NCBI GenBank assembly: GCA_026120035.1
Contig: JALRME010000003.1
Coordinates: forward strand, 62,001-126,000
Source: Coleophoma eucalyptorum
Lineage: Eukaryota > Ascomycota > Leotiomycetes > Helotiales > Dermateaceae
Direction of reading: 5' to 3'
DNA length: 64,000 bases
The notes below the pieces were generated by a model. The model was not told the DNA's origin. It did no database searches and was given only the letters and a program-made list of their open reading frames with translations. Numbering within the stretch: position 1 is the stretch's first letter; every line of letters begins with the position of its first letter. This document shows positions 11,600-23,201 of this stretch, piece after piece. Both the position numbers and the translations under genes were made by a program.

Positions 11600-11909
11600 C
11601 TTAGTCGATTGTTGATTTGTGAAGGTTCAGGAGTGCGGTGCGACGTTGAATGTCGTGTTTTGTGGAAGATTTTGAAGTCGACAGGCAAGTTTTTCTGCTG
11701 GGTAGGACCCCTCATTAGTGGAGGCGGGGCCAGGAGCCGAAAGGATCTAGTGCCAGCCGGGCGGTGAATGCTGTCCCTAGACCACCATGGGAGATGATTG
11801 GTAGAGCATGTGACGATATCATCGCAGCCCTTCCTTGCTCCATGATTGAACATGGATGGATTTGGTCCTAGTATTCAAAGAGCACTGACTGGACTTATAC
11901 TTACAGACA
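11600..11909. promoter_or_regulatory. Divergent promoter region between ADE13 and the F-box-like gene
   Basis: A 310-bp gap separates the start of adenylosuccinate lyase (minus strand) from the proposed start of the next gene (plus strand). It must hold both core promoters; no individual site is clear. Confidence 0.4.
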
Positions 11910-13974
11910 ATGACGGCTACACCACCCACTGAACGGATTGATTTCTTAGGTACAACATATTGCGCTCTATGTCGTGGCATTTTCCCCTCGCCATCTTCCT
12001 ATGATTGGAAGTCCTGTTTCCGCGCAGGCAGGTGTAAATTCCTTGATCCATGACATCCATTAACCAGAGCACAGTGTTTTGTTTGGGGAGCCATGAGACG
12101 ATTGATGAAAGTAGTATATTCTTTACAAATTGTATATACCTTCCGGATTTTAGTGACACCATTGAATTACCTGGACCGCTAGGCCTTACCACAATTATTA
12201 TTTCCCAAAGCTCTAGATATTCTAGCGAATACGGCATCGAGCAGACAGCATATTGTATACACAATTCATGCTACCTAGTCCTCGAAGCTACCCTTGGTGG
12301 CTGCGCGAAGGTCTCATTTTTCAAGCTTCTGAAGGCACTTACTCTTGAACCTCTCTTGTACGACAAATTATCACCAACTCGATATGAAGACTTCGACTTC
12401 AAAAGGCTGGCTAGTGGTACAGAAGCAAGATTTCAGCCTTACTTCGTGTCACAACTACCGCCAGAGCTTAGGGCCCATGTATGGAGCTATGTTAGCCCAA
12501 GTCTACAATATAGTTCTTATCTGATTGTAGCAAGTGAGGCTAAACGCCTTATGGGTTCTTTGCAGCCGGATTATAACCATGAGCTCATCCTTAGAAAAGG
12601 GCTCTGCTTATCTATGGAAATGATATCAATCTTCGGGGTCGAGTATATTCGCAAGCTGCTACCTAGCGAGAACGAGACTGAACTTCTCGTGGCGGAGACT
12701 GTGAAGACTATAGCATTTGTGACAGGTTTCCACGGAATTTGTGCTTTGCAGCTTATTGGAAGCACTTGGAAATCCGACTGGATCGGAAAGATTCCAAGCG
12801 ATCAAAGTATCGTGGGTCATAGCTTGATAACCCTTACAACTTCTTCTTTGTATACACAATTCAACGTAAGTGAGGTTGAATGTAGCTATTATACCGGCTA
12901 AGTTTATAGGGCCTATGTCTTGGTGCTATTTCAGATATAGCTCAACCTTCTTCAAACCAAATTCTCTGGAATCAACCGAACTTCCCATCTTCAATCACAG
13001 ATCCGGATGCTATGTTATTTGACTTCGATCGCGACATGAAGTCGCGAGTCGGATACAAATCCGCGACGAAAAAACTTTATAGTTATCTATCTCTATGGTC
13101 TAAAGATGAGTACATCAGTGGCCTTACGGTTTATATGTCAACTGGAGGAGTGTTTGGATTAGAGGCCCATTTCTCAGAAACTTCACAGCTATCCGGGGTT
13201 CGCAAAGGACGTGCTTTGTACTGTCCCTTTCTACCTGAAGAGAGAATATCCCATGTCTGGCTTCTTATCACCGATTCTGCAGGCAATATGTTGACTCAGC
13301 CAGCTATACTAGTTAGATCCTATTCTTTTGTTGAGGCTACAAGCTAACTTAAGCTATTAGATACAAACAACATATAATAAAATGTGTTACTTCGGGCCGT
13401 TCCTTAGGCCGGACTGCGTATTACAGGGAGATTATAAGTGGGTTTTGTTAGAACAAAATGGTCATGTTAATGGACTCTTTTACGAATCTCCGGAGCCTTT
13501 CATATCCATATCAAGAGTAGGTACCGAGCAGGATGAGCTACAAGAGAAGAGACCGCCTATATGTCCAAAGTATTATGATTGCAGATGGCCTCGTTTCGCT
13601 AGCCTTTTCGACTTGTTCTTTTCAGTCGCGGCTTTATCTAATCTAAAAAAGGTTGAAGTTTGTCGAGAAAGCGGTCGCTGTGTCGGTTTACTCTTGCAGT
13701 ATCTTACAGCTGCACCTGTAGTTCTCGGGCAATGGCGGACCAGCTCACCAAAGTCCTGTATCTATCAGCATGGCTCGGGACAAGCAACCAGCCTCTGCTT
13801 TCAAACTAAAAAGCCACAAAACTACAATATTGTTACCGATGTCTATTTTCGACAAGAGTCTGATGAGTTTCATGGTGACGATGTCCAAGTATTCGAAATG
13901 AAAGGAGTAAGATGTAATTCTATTCCATTGACCATTTATTTCTAATTATCATTCAGAAGAAAATTGTCTGGTAG
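11910..13974 (+). CDS. F-box-like protein of a fungal family of unknown function
   Basis: The conserved body spans 12050-12865, 12910-13311, 13361-13906 and 13957-13974, joined by introns of 44-50 bp. An F-box-like segment, VSQLPPELRAHVWSYVSPS, lies near the middle of exon 1 and is followed by FHGICALQLIG and DEYISGLTVYMSTGGVFGLE blocks that recur in this ascomycete family. An upstream ATG at 11910 gives MTATPPTERIDFL and a CALCRG motif like the N-terminus of relatives; joining it needs a short intron of about 38 bp, so that start is less sure than ATG 12050. The frame ends at a TAG (13972-13974) right after IVW, yet the same frame stays open with plausible coding sequence for about 110 bp, hinting at a recent nonsense change. 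F-box proteins select targets for SCF ubiquitin ligases; that role is not demonstrated here. Confidence 0.65.
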
Positions 13975-14237
13975 TTTTCAGATAATGGCGATGCTATTAC
14001 ATATTGGGACGGGCGAATCCTTGATATACCACGAGGGGACAGAGCGATTTGGTCTAATCAGACATTCAAGACCGCGCTATAGCTGCAGACCAAAGTTTAT
14101 GTTATTAGCTGGTGTCAGTGATTTCTTTTCAGGACTTTTCGAAACAGACAATTATTTTGATTTCTGCGGCGCTTTATGTCGTATCTCTTTAAGGATAAAC
14201 ATTTAAAGTACGTCTATTTATTCAATTCTTCATTTTA

Positions 14238-16803
14238 TTAAGAGCCAAGATCCGCACTAGCAGGGCTAGGTGGTGCATCTCCCGTTGCCCAAAGGGTGGG
14301 CTCACTTCCAAGAACAAAATGCATACTTCCACCATTAGCAAAGACATCATCCCAAGTAACCCACGCTTTGTCCCAGGCCTGACCATTCACGGTCAGGCTC
14401 TGAACGTAATATACATCCTCACTTCCTCCCTCAGTGGTAACCTCGAGACTTTTTTCGTCGCCCAAAGAAATGGTCGTATTTGCAAACCAAGGACTACCGA
14501 TTAAGAATGTCGTTTGGCCGGTCATAGGATATAAACCTAGCATCGACCATAGTACCCATGACTCCATGGCACCAGCATCACTATTTCCTGGAAGACCGGA
14601 CGGCGTCGGTGCGTAGTAGGATTTTGCTGCAAAGCGGGAGTGGTAAACGGAGCGATCTTGGCGACCAACGAAATTGAAGAGGTAGGGGGTCGTGAAGGAG
14701 GGTTCATTTCCTGGATTGAAGATTGTGTAGTTAAAGGATGAAGAGCCTGTTCCGCCAGATTCGGTGTTTGCACCTCCGACAAACATCGTTTCTAGACGGG
14801 ATATGAAGGTAGAAGTACCATTAGAGTAAGAAATAAGAGTATCAATATCGTGATGTGCCTGAACCTGTTAATAAAGAATTTGGCTGAAAACTTGATTTAC
14901 TCACGTTAAAGCTGTACTCCCACGGAAGACCTTCATAGTAATAGTCTGACCAATAACAACCCCCACACACCAAAGGATCCTGTGCAATAAAGCTAGAGGT
15001 ATTTCTTGGCACCATAAACCCACTGAACCCCAATGATGTAACATCTGGATTCCAGTGGTTCCTCCAGTTTCTAGAACGGTTCAGATACTTCTCTGCATCT
15101 GTATCATTTCCAAGACCAGAAGCTACCTGATACAATGCAAAGTCGTTGACAGCATACTCTACTGCACGTGAAACTGAACGTCCAAAAGTAGGTGTGATAT
15201 ATCCGTACTCAAGCCAGTCTGGCAATGCACCTCTTCCTTGAGCTGTAGAGCCTGTGGGATCTCGAGAATCATTATTGTTTGGTGGCGTAACCTCTGCATC
15301 TTTCACCATCGCTGCATATCCATCCCCCCAATTGATTGCACCCCGAACACCCTTAACGTATGCATCGGCTAAAACATTGTCTGCGTTCGAGCCTCCTTGT
15401 GTGGCACCGTTAAAGTTTGACGATCTTGCATCTGGCATATACCCTTCATAACGAAAGATGTCAATTAGTGACCGAATATACTCCTCGTATGCCACTGGCT
15501 GCAAAATATGAAGGAGTGCAGTGGTGCACCTGAATAAATCCCAAAAGGTAAAGGTGTCGTCATAATAAGGCTCGGAGGATGTCCATCCAGGATTTTCTCC
15601 AGTGCGATTAGATGGGAGCAAGTGCATGAAATACAATGAGCTGTACAGTAGTTGCAGATTTGTGATATTAGTGTCGGTGGTTGTCACTTTGGACAGGACC
15701 TGGGTATTCCAGATATCTTCAGTGTTGCTGGTCAAAGTATCCAGTGCTGTGCCGCTGGGGATCTGATCGTTGACGTTGGAACATGCTTGAGCTGAGGAAA
15801 TCCAGGATATTCCAACTCTTGAAGTCAACGTTGTTGTATCAAAAGTGAAGACGGCTCCCAGTCTCTCGGTAGAATTGATAGTGGAGGTTGAATCATAGCC
15901 AGCAAGTTCGCTTCCATCCGTGCTGGTACCCACGAATGTCTTGACCGATGTTGCAGGAGTGTCGAAGTAGCCACAGAAGTAGATCCTCCAATTGGGCGCA
16001 CGATTCCAGCCATTATTATAGATACCGGAGCCTTCGTAATGCCCATCACCTGAGATGGAAATGTTGCCCCCAGAGAAACTTTGTCCTAAACCTTGGCCTC
16101 GGTATGAAGACAGCACGTGAGATACATCCTGAACAGATGATGGTCAGCATTTTTGCTACTTCGTAACCAGCTTATGACTTGAAGTTCATCCTTAGAGCAT
16201 AATCTTCCATTCAAGTCAAGCGTGATATAGAATACGACATTATTTGCTGGAAATAAATATGGCGTGAAGTGTACTTACTACGACAATATTCTTCTGGCTC
16301 GCGTTTGGAAAGGTATACTGGTAAAAACCCGCTCTGCTGGTAGCGCCAAGCTCGACAGTGATACCAGAACCAAGCTGAGCCTTGTAGTACCCAACAGAGG
16401 TAATATCAGTAGCAGCTCTCGTGTCATTTAGATCCAACAATGGATTCGAGATGTTTCCCAGCACCGGCATTTGTGAGACTACGCCATACTTGGGGGCTCC
16501 TCCTGTACCGCTTTCGTGCATCATCGTGAAGCCGGTGAAGTTTCCAGTCGCTTGGTAACCAGAATAGGAATCAGATCCAGTGTAGAGATCTGGGCCAAGT
16601 TTGACCATCCCAAATGGCTCGCTGACGCCGGGAAACGTATTTCCGCCATTTGTGTCTCCAGTCTACGCTGATCAGTATATCTTCATCGCTCAAGTTGATC
16701 GCGTCGGGAGGGCCCTCACGTTGGTAAGAACATATTGAGTCAAATCAGCTGCCTGCGCACTTGCAACAATAGCTAGAAGCTGCACGAAATATGGAGAGTA
16801 CAT
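14238..16803 (-). CDS. Secreted GH92 alpha-mannosidase-like protein, 772 aa
   Basis: Four exons on the minus strand (16803-16720, 16662-16279, 16128-14905, 14864-14238) sum to 772 residues. The first 18 (MYSPYFVQLLAIVASAQA) are a signal peptide. The N-terminal beta-sandwich starts with TGDTNGGNTFPGVSEPFGM, as in GH92 enzymes. The (alpha/alpha)6 catalytic part includes YDDTFTFWDLFRC, GGSNADNVLADAYVKG and GNSDAGAMESWVLWSMLG, which match the conserved GH92 acid/base and calcium-site regions. Many NxS/T sequons support secretion. GH92 enzymes are calcium-dependent exo-alpha-mannosidases (1,2-, 1,3- or 1,4-linked); linkage preference cannot be read by eye. Likely role: removal of mannose from glycoproteins outside the cell. 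One intron is 150 bp, longer than the others in this window. Confidence 0.9.
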
Positions 16804-18815
16804 TGTACAGTTCGGCGGCACCACTGCAACACTTCAATGGCCTCGTTGACTTGAGAGAGGTCAGGCTTGCAGGACAGGTCGCGCTATTATATGCTCGTAT
16901 GCTACAGTGTAAGGAAATTTAGGAGAGTAATTCCTATCATAACACCACTATTGCATAAGAGGATAGCAGATCTCGCGGCACAATACATGATCGCCAAGAA
17001 AGTGCTGGGAAAGCCAGATTAAATGCATTCGAAATGCATGCGACCTCTGCCAGGGTCATCAGGACCGTGGGCAGGAGAGCGCTTCCCAGTGGAAGCAGAC
17101 CGATAATGGGATCATAGCAGAGAAAGGGACGGCAAACGCGAAGGCAGTAGCAAAGCCATTATGATATCATGTTTTGCGGAGAAGCATTGATGCCCCGGTA
17201 CATGAGCCTTGCGTGGAGAGAAGTATTCCGCGTAGCCAGTCTTTTCGCAGCAAAGGCCATGTGCCCCAGAGGAAAGACACATCTGGTAGAAGGCATGGCC
17301 TGGCTGCAGCGACAAATATGGGAATTGAGCAGGTGCGAGAACATTATCAGATGCACTGGTGGGTAGATAAGATCGCGTCGAGGGCAGGTGGTCATGGTTT
17401 CACTGCTGATTGGCCAGCTGACCCAGTTGATCGATCTGTCTACGGAGTATGGTACTGCGCAGAGAGCACCAGGGGACCTTCCTATCTGAGATGCCCCATT
17501 CCCAGCGGTGTTGACTTCTGCTATCCATCGACGCGGACGCCAGACGCCAGACGGTAGACGGCAGCTTGAAGGTCCGTCAACATGGGGCCTCACAGATACT
17601 CGAATCTCACGCCCCAAATCTTGTACACATTGTACACGTGACACTTGAATTCGCGGCAACATTGTACTACTAGCCCTTGATGCGTCATATTTGGTTGCGG
17701 CGACACTATTCTTGATATTGTCTTGCTTATGCAAGGATTTGCATTGCTCCACAACATGGTACTGTACAAAGACATATTTGAGAATCGTTCATTAATAATT
17801 GCAGCTTCCGTGTCGTGTGCTCGTGGAAACTGACCTCCTTATGCGAAATGAATAAATCACGTGCATGTCCCATTCTGTGGTTGGGATTGGGGCATGGTAA
17901 GACAATTCCAGACGTAGAAGATGACTTGGTTATTTTGTCTGACTTTACTGAATTTCCGCATCTTCATAATCGTTCTGTTTCTCTCAGCATAGCATGTTAA
18001 GAGCGCAAAGTCCTTGAGATATAGAAGACATCCTTCATGATTTACCTTGCAATGTGGAAAGATGGAAATCTAGTCGCGGCTGATTCCAGAATAAGAATTG
18101 AAATGGGTTTAATTTGTGAAATGATGTTTTTAAGTAACTTTGTGAATTGAAAACTAGGTTGAAATGCATATTTGAAGCACTCTGGAATACAAGGCTGCTT
18201 CCATCGCCGGGTCATACAATCACCAACCAGACCCTTTCTTGGTATTCAGCCATCGAACTACACAAACCAAAGCCTTCTCATGAATTTTTAGTGAATGATC
18301 TTGAGGAAATTGATGGAATTCCAAAGATTTGCGATCGTATTACCATGTAGAACCTGCCAGTGTCTCGTCGCTTACGCCAAAAAAGAAATGGTACAGAAGA
18401 CAGGTCAATAATAAGCGACAGTAGTTGCTAGCCCTTTCGGAAGCACTGCGAAAGAAGCAATATGTTCATAGCAAATGTTCCTAACGTATATCTGTATTCA
18501 TAACTTTCAAATAAAAATTGTACCAGTTTGTGTATGAAATTCAACCCCCAACATTGGCGCAAGATACTTGTTTGCCGTGGCGGCTCTCCTTATCAGCATT
18601 CTCGGAGCTCCGACGATATCAAGCAAACAAAGATGGATATACCTCGTCATGTGTAATCTCCTATTCCACATCAAGCCCGAACTACGATGTCAGATCTCGT
18701 ACCTGCAGATATAAAGCAGGGCACGATTGTGTGTTTTAGAAATCTTTTCTTGGCATCCTGTCGGCCGTTTTCATTGTGAGATACTACCTCAACTGCGTAG
18801 CCAAGCACGTGCAGG
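16804..18815. other. Gene-free 2-kb stretch between GH92 and tannase genes
   Basis: Open frames on both strands between 17112 and 17775 overlap one another and show no family motif; the longest (minus, 17159-17752) has the Arg/Ser/Cys-rich bias of a shadow frame. A short tandem GACGCCA repeat lies near 17534. A TATAAA at 18710-18715, about 100 bp before the tannase start, is a plausible core promoter. Confidence 0.5.
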
Positions 18816-20631
18816 ATGAAATCTTCTCAGGTGATGACCGCCCTTGCTCTGGCGAGCCAGCCAGCACTCGGATATGCCTTTGCCAACTCTTCGTGCACCT
18901 CTTTAACGTTTGCCAACCTGACAAGTTCGTCAGTCCGCTTCACATCACTTATCTCCGCGGGTTCTAACTTCACGGGCGATTCCACCGAGACTGGCTATAA
19001 CACTGTGCAGACGGATCTTCCTGAAAGTTGCCGTGTAGCATTGACGGTCCAGACCTCTGGAAACTCAACAGCGCGATATGAGATCTGGTTTCCAACTACT
19101 GCAGCTTGGAATCATAGATTCTTGACTGTTGGCAATGGCGGATGGGCTGGTGGCATTAATTATCCCGACATTGTCTCAGGACTGAAGAGAGGTTAGTTTT
19201 AGTTAATCAATATTGGAAAAATATACTTATTTTAACATAGGATTCGCTACCATGAGTACTGATACTGGTCACAATTCAACTCAGAATGATGCTACATGGA
19301 CCAACAACACAGCTGCCATGATTGACTTGTAAGCGAGCTTCTGTCATTCGAAAACCTTCATATACTGATATTCTATAGTGGTCACCGAGCATTGCACCTT
19401 TCCACTGTTGCAGCAAAAGAGGTTCTTGAGGTCTATTACACTGCTCAACCAAGTTACTCTTACTATGCAGGCTGCTCTACGGGCGGTCGTCAAGGGTGGA
19501 GTGAGGCTCAGAAATATCCATTAGATTTTGATGGTGTCCTTGTTGGTGCACCAGCAAACTGGATGACTCACTTGCCAGGTTGGGATGTAAGAGTAGCTCT
19601 TGAGCAGTTTCCAAACAGCAAACCCTCTTACATTCCTTCCACAATGTGGTCCGTTATCCACGAAGCGGTCTTGGACCAGTGTGATGCGCTAGATGGTGTG
19701 GTCGATGGCATCCTTAGCGATCCAACGCGGTAAGTGGTGATCTCCGAGAAAGGGAAACATTATTAATTCTATGCTCTAGGTGTCAATTCCATCCCGAAGT
19801 CCTTGCTTGCGGTCGAAGCGGGGTGAACAGCTCAAGCTGCCTGAATACTGCACAAATTAGCAACTTGAAACATATCTACCAACCATGGTGGGAAGCAAAC
19901 AATACCAAAATCTACGACGGTCTTCAACCCGGCGGCGAAGCTGGATATTCTTTCCTGTTCAATGGAGCGACGCCGCAATTTGGTATTGACTTTTACCGTC
20001 AAGCAATTGTCAACGACTCCACCTGGGATTATTCTACCATAGATGCCGCGACAATTGCGTTGGCTGATTCCATAAATCCCGGTGGCATCAATGCTTATGA
20101 TCCGGATTTGAGACCATTTCAGGCGAGGAACGGCAAGGTCTTGGAGTATCACGGTTACCAGGACCCAGTCATTCCATCGACTGCGTCGGGAACTTGGTAT
20201 GATAAGGTTCTTGGTTTCTACCAGGATCTGAACAAGACAAGCGAGGTAGAAGACTTTTATCGCTTGTTTATGGTTCCTGGCATGGAGCATTGTAGCGGTG
20301 GTGACGGTGGTACGTTATTATCCTAGGCGTGTTAATGAGGCACTGAACTAACAAATTACTAGCTTGGGTGACTGGTGGAGTTTCTCAGGGTGGTGTATTG
20401 CCAGCAAATAACGCGACTGACTATTCTTTGCTATGGTCTCTTATTGACTGGGTTGAAAATGACTCGGCACCAGTATCTATGATTGGAACGAAATTTGTTG
20501 ATGATACTGCATCACTAGGTGTCGACTTCACCAGACCATTCTGCAGATGGCCAAATGTTCCAACCTATACTGGGAACGGAAATGTTACGTTGGCTGAGAA
20601 TTGGTACTGTGCCGAAGAAGGAGTCTACTGA
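18816..20631 (+). CDS. Secreted tannase/feruloyl esterase family protein, 537 aa
   Basis: Five exons (18816-19191, 19241-19328, 19379-19729, 19780-20309, 20363-20631) keep frame and give 537 residues. Residues 1-20 look like a signal peptide. The nucleophile motif GCSTGGRQG, the acid in HGYQDPVIP and the base in GMEHCSGGDG form the Ser-Asp-His triad. The Cys next to the Ser and the Cys after the His make the CS-D-HC disulfide motif of this family. Calcium-site and lid features (DALDGVVDGILSDP) are present. Members hydrolyse ester bonds in tannins or feruloylated plant cell walls outside the cell; tannase and feruloyl esterase cannot be separated by eye. Many N-glycosylation sequons agree with secretion. 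Confidence 0.93.
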
Positions 20632-20811
20632 TGAGAAACTATATTTCATGTTACTATGTATATAATTACATAATTATCCTGTATATAACTAAGTAGTTAA
20701 TACACATGCCATCTGGTATTAATCTCATGACTAGAGACGTCCTTGTCAAAGCCAAAGTCCACTAATAATAAATTCAAGTCAAAGTAATAGATATGAATTC
20801 TGCTGCATTGC

Positions 20812-22591
20812 TCATGCTTCAGTTTCATCCCGACGAACACCCACACCGTGTTTATGCAACATAGTCTCCTTAGGAGGGAACAGTTTACTTAGAAGAACAT
20901 GCAAGCCTCCACCAACAAAAAAGCCATAGAAATATCCCAAGTAGTAGAAATTGATAGCTCCCTGAGGAACATTCAGCTTGGGGTTGACCGACTGTGCAAA
21001 TCCAGGAAGCAAAGGCACGAAGCCGACAAAGAAGGACACAGCAGCCCTCCAATTCGTTCCCCAACGGTTATAAGCGTAGATGCCGTCTGGTAGATACATT
21101 TCAGGGACTGACAGGACTTGCTTGTGTACAATCCAGTAATCTGCAATCAAGATACCGGATATCGGGGCTAGCCAGATAGTGTACCCGTCCATGAAATTAA
21201 TGAGCGACTCGGCAGAAACAAGAATATTCCAAGGAGTCATAGCCCACGCACCGAGGATTGCGCAGATAAACTGACCACGGCGGATATTGACGTATTTTGG
21301 GAAAAGAGCAGAAAGGTCAGTGGCGACGGATATGGAATTTGCAGATATGTTCACTCCGATTGAGGCGATCAAGAAGGCCAGACCACAGAAGAATGCTCCC
21401 GCTCGCCCTCCCTTTGATGTCCAATTGTTGACAATCAACAGAGGATCCCAGAGAAGTTCTCCATACAAAATCTTTGAGCCATTGGCACCAATGATCCCGA
21501 AAAGCATCATAACGATGAAGACAATCGGAATGACTATTAGTTGAACGTAAGGACTATTCGGCTTTTTGGAGTATCGTGCAAAGTCATTCCTATATTTCTT
21601 GTTAGCTCTGGAATTTTGTTCACTGGCAAAAAACTCACATATTAACACCGAGAGTCGCAAAATTGCCAACCATGGCATAAATTCCGTTCATCATTGTCCA
21701 GCCAAGCTTAGAGCCCGACACAGCGTTTCCTTGCACGAATAAGGCATGTCCTCCTCCAGTGCTGTGTACCATCCAACCAATGATTGCAAATCCTGCAATC
21801 GGGGTGACAATGCTCTTGAAAGTGAAGAACCATCTTACTTGATGAGCTGGAATGTAGTGAAAGGGCAAGCAGATCACCCAGTAGATGAAGTAACAGATCA
21901 TGAATCCGGTCGTAATGTTTGCTGATTCCGGTAGGTGATTGGGCACATTTCGAAATCGTGGCCATATTGCGTAAATCATTGATTCTCGGTGGAGTGTTAG
22001 TAGGGCGATCAAATTTTGGACCAAGTGAACTCACGGATACATTCCGCACCAGTGTATGTACCAATGCCGTACCAAAAAACCGATATAATGACCCGGAAGA
22101 TGATTACCACATACGCGAAATAGAATCCATAAGCACTCCGAGCTTGAATCGTAAACGGGATATGGAGTCGAGCACCAATAAGACCATTGTATGTCACTAC
22201 TAATGCTGTCATGAAGTTTCCAATAACGACTGCAATGAGGGCAAGCTTCCAGGAAAGTCCGATAGAGATGAGGGTGCTACCAATTCTCCAATTCGATACT
22301 GCAAATGCGTCTGAGATCCAGTACATGACAACTAAAACCTTATTACTTTAAATTCACTTGTGTTTTCCGGTTGCAAAAGATCTCACAATTATATGTCCTC
22401 CATGTTCGAAATTCTGGCTCGACAGGATCAAGGTCGCTATTGTTGAACTTCGACCCGGGCGCCATTCGACTATCACTAACTTGTAGCGTTGCCCTGCTCT
22501 TGACTTTCGTCCATATCGACGTTTTCTCGTGGCTGTAACCCGTAGAGATACCAATAGGCGACGACTCGTAAGTTGCATACTCTTTCGACAT
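20812..22591 (-). CDS. NCS1-family nucleobase/allantoin permease, 541 aa
   Basis: Four exons (22591-22387, 22331-22035, 21984-21639, 21589-20812) give 541 residues, typical for the family. After a soluble N-terminus with DLDPVEPEFRTWRTYNFVMYW the product has about twelve hydrophobic helices. Family landmarks include WISDAFAVSNWRIGSTLISI in helix 1, YNGLIGARLHIPFTIQARS, SISVATDLSALFPKYVNIRRGQ, and SGILIADYWIVHK near the end. The blocks resemble the fungal Fur subfamily (uracil, allantoin, uridine permeases) more than the Fcy purine-cytosine group. It imports a nucleobase or hydantoin across the plasma membrane with protons. It is divergently paired, over about 610 bp, with an adenine-deaminase-like gene, suggesting joint uptake and use of one substrate. 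Confidence 0.9.
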
Positions 22592-23201
22592 CTTGTAAAT
22601 AGAGGAAAGCCTCCTGGCACCCTTTGGCGTTTAGAAATGTCTCAAGCAAGTGAACTCGCACCAAATGGCAAAGTGGGCTTCGCTCGAAGGCCATTCATCA
22701 CAAATTTCGGCCGGGCCATGTCGTTATCTACCTCTTGTCACTCAGTACACCTACAGTATCCCCAGGTCCACTCTTCCTATTTGACACCCCAGAACAAGCA
22801 CAAGCTGGGTCTCACTGGTCAGAGATAGCTAATTTCTTTGTACCCAATCGGTCGGTACCGTGCGACTTCTATGGATGCCAATGTTTCTATATTGTTTAAC
22901 TTTGTTTAGCATTAAGTTACTAGGCTATATTGATTATGCTACTAGACGAGCCTTGCTTGTCGTTATGTCCGGCAGGCAAAACGTGCTCCGAGGCACAGCA
23001 GCGATAACGAAATATCCTAGAATGCCATCAAAAGTGGGGTGTTCAGCAATCATATTCTTTCGGATGAGATCCCGACAGTGTCGCAAGAAATGAATCCGAA
23101 CAGAGAAAATCCAAGTTTGCCGAAAGTCAAAAGGTAGCATTGTTGATGATCCTGATATACTACGAGACCGCAAGAAGAAGTCACTGCTGAGTCATCCAGC
23201 C
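22592..23201. promoter_or_regulatory. Shared divergent promoter of permease and deaminase
   Basis: The 610-bp gap between two divergent starts can control both genes. No repeat or operator was singled out by eye. Short frames inside are not convincing genes. Confidence 0.5.

Noticed and set aside
17159..17752. 197-codon minus-strand open frame and overlapping plus-strand frames
   Set aside because: Overlapping frames on both strands, odd Arg/Cys/Ser composition, no motif and no splice partners.
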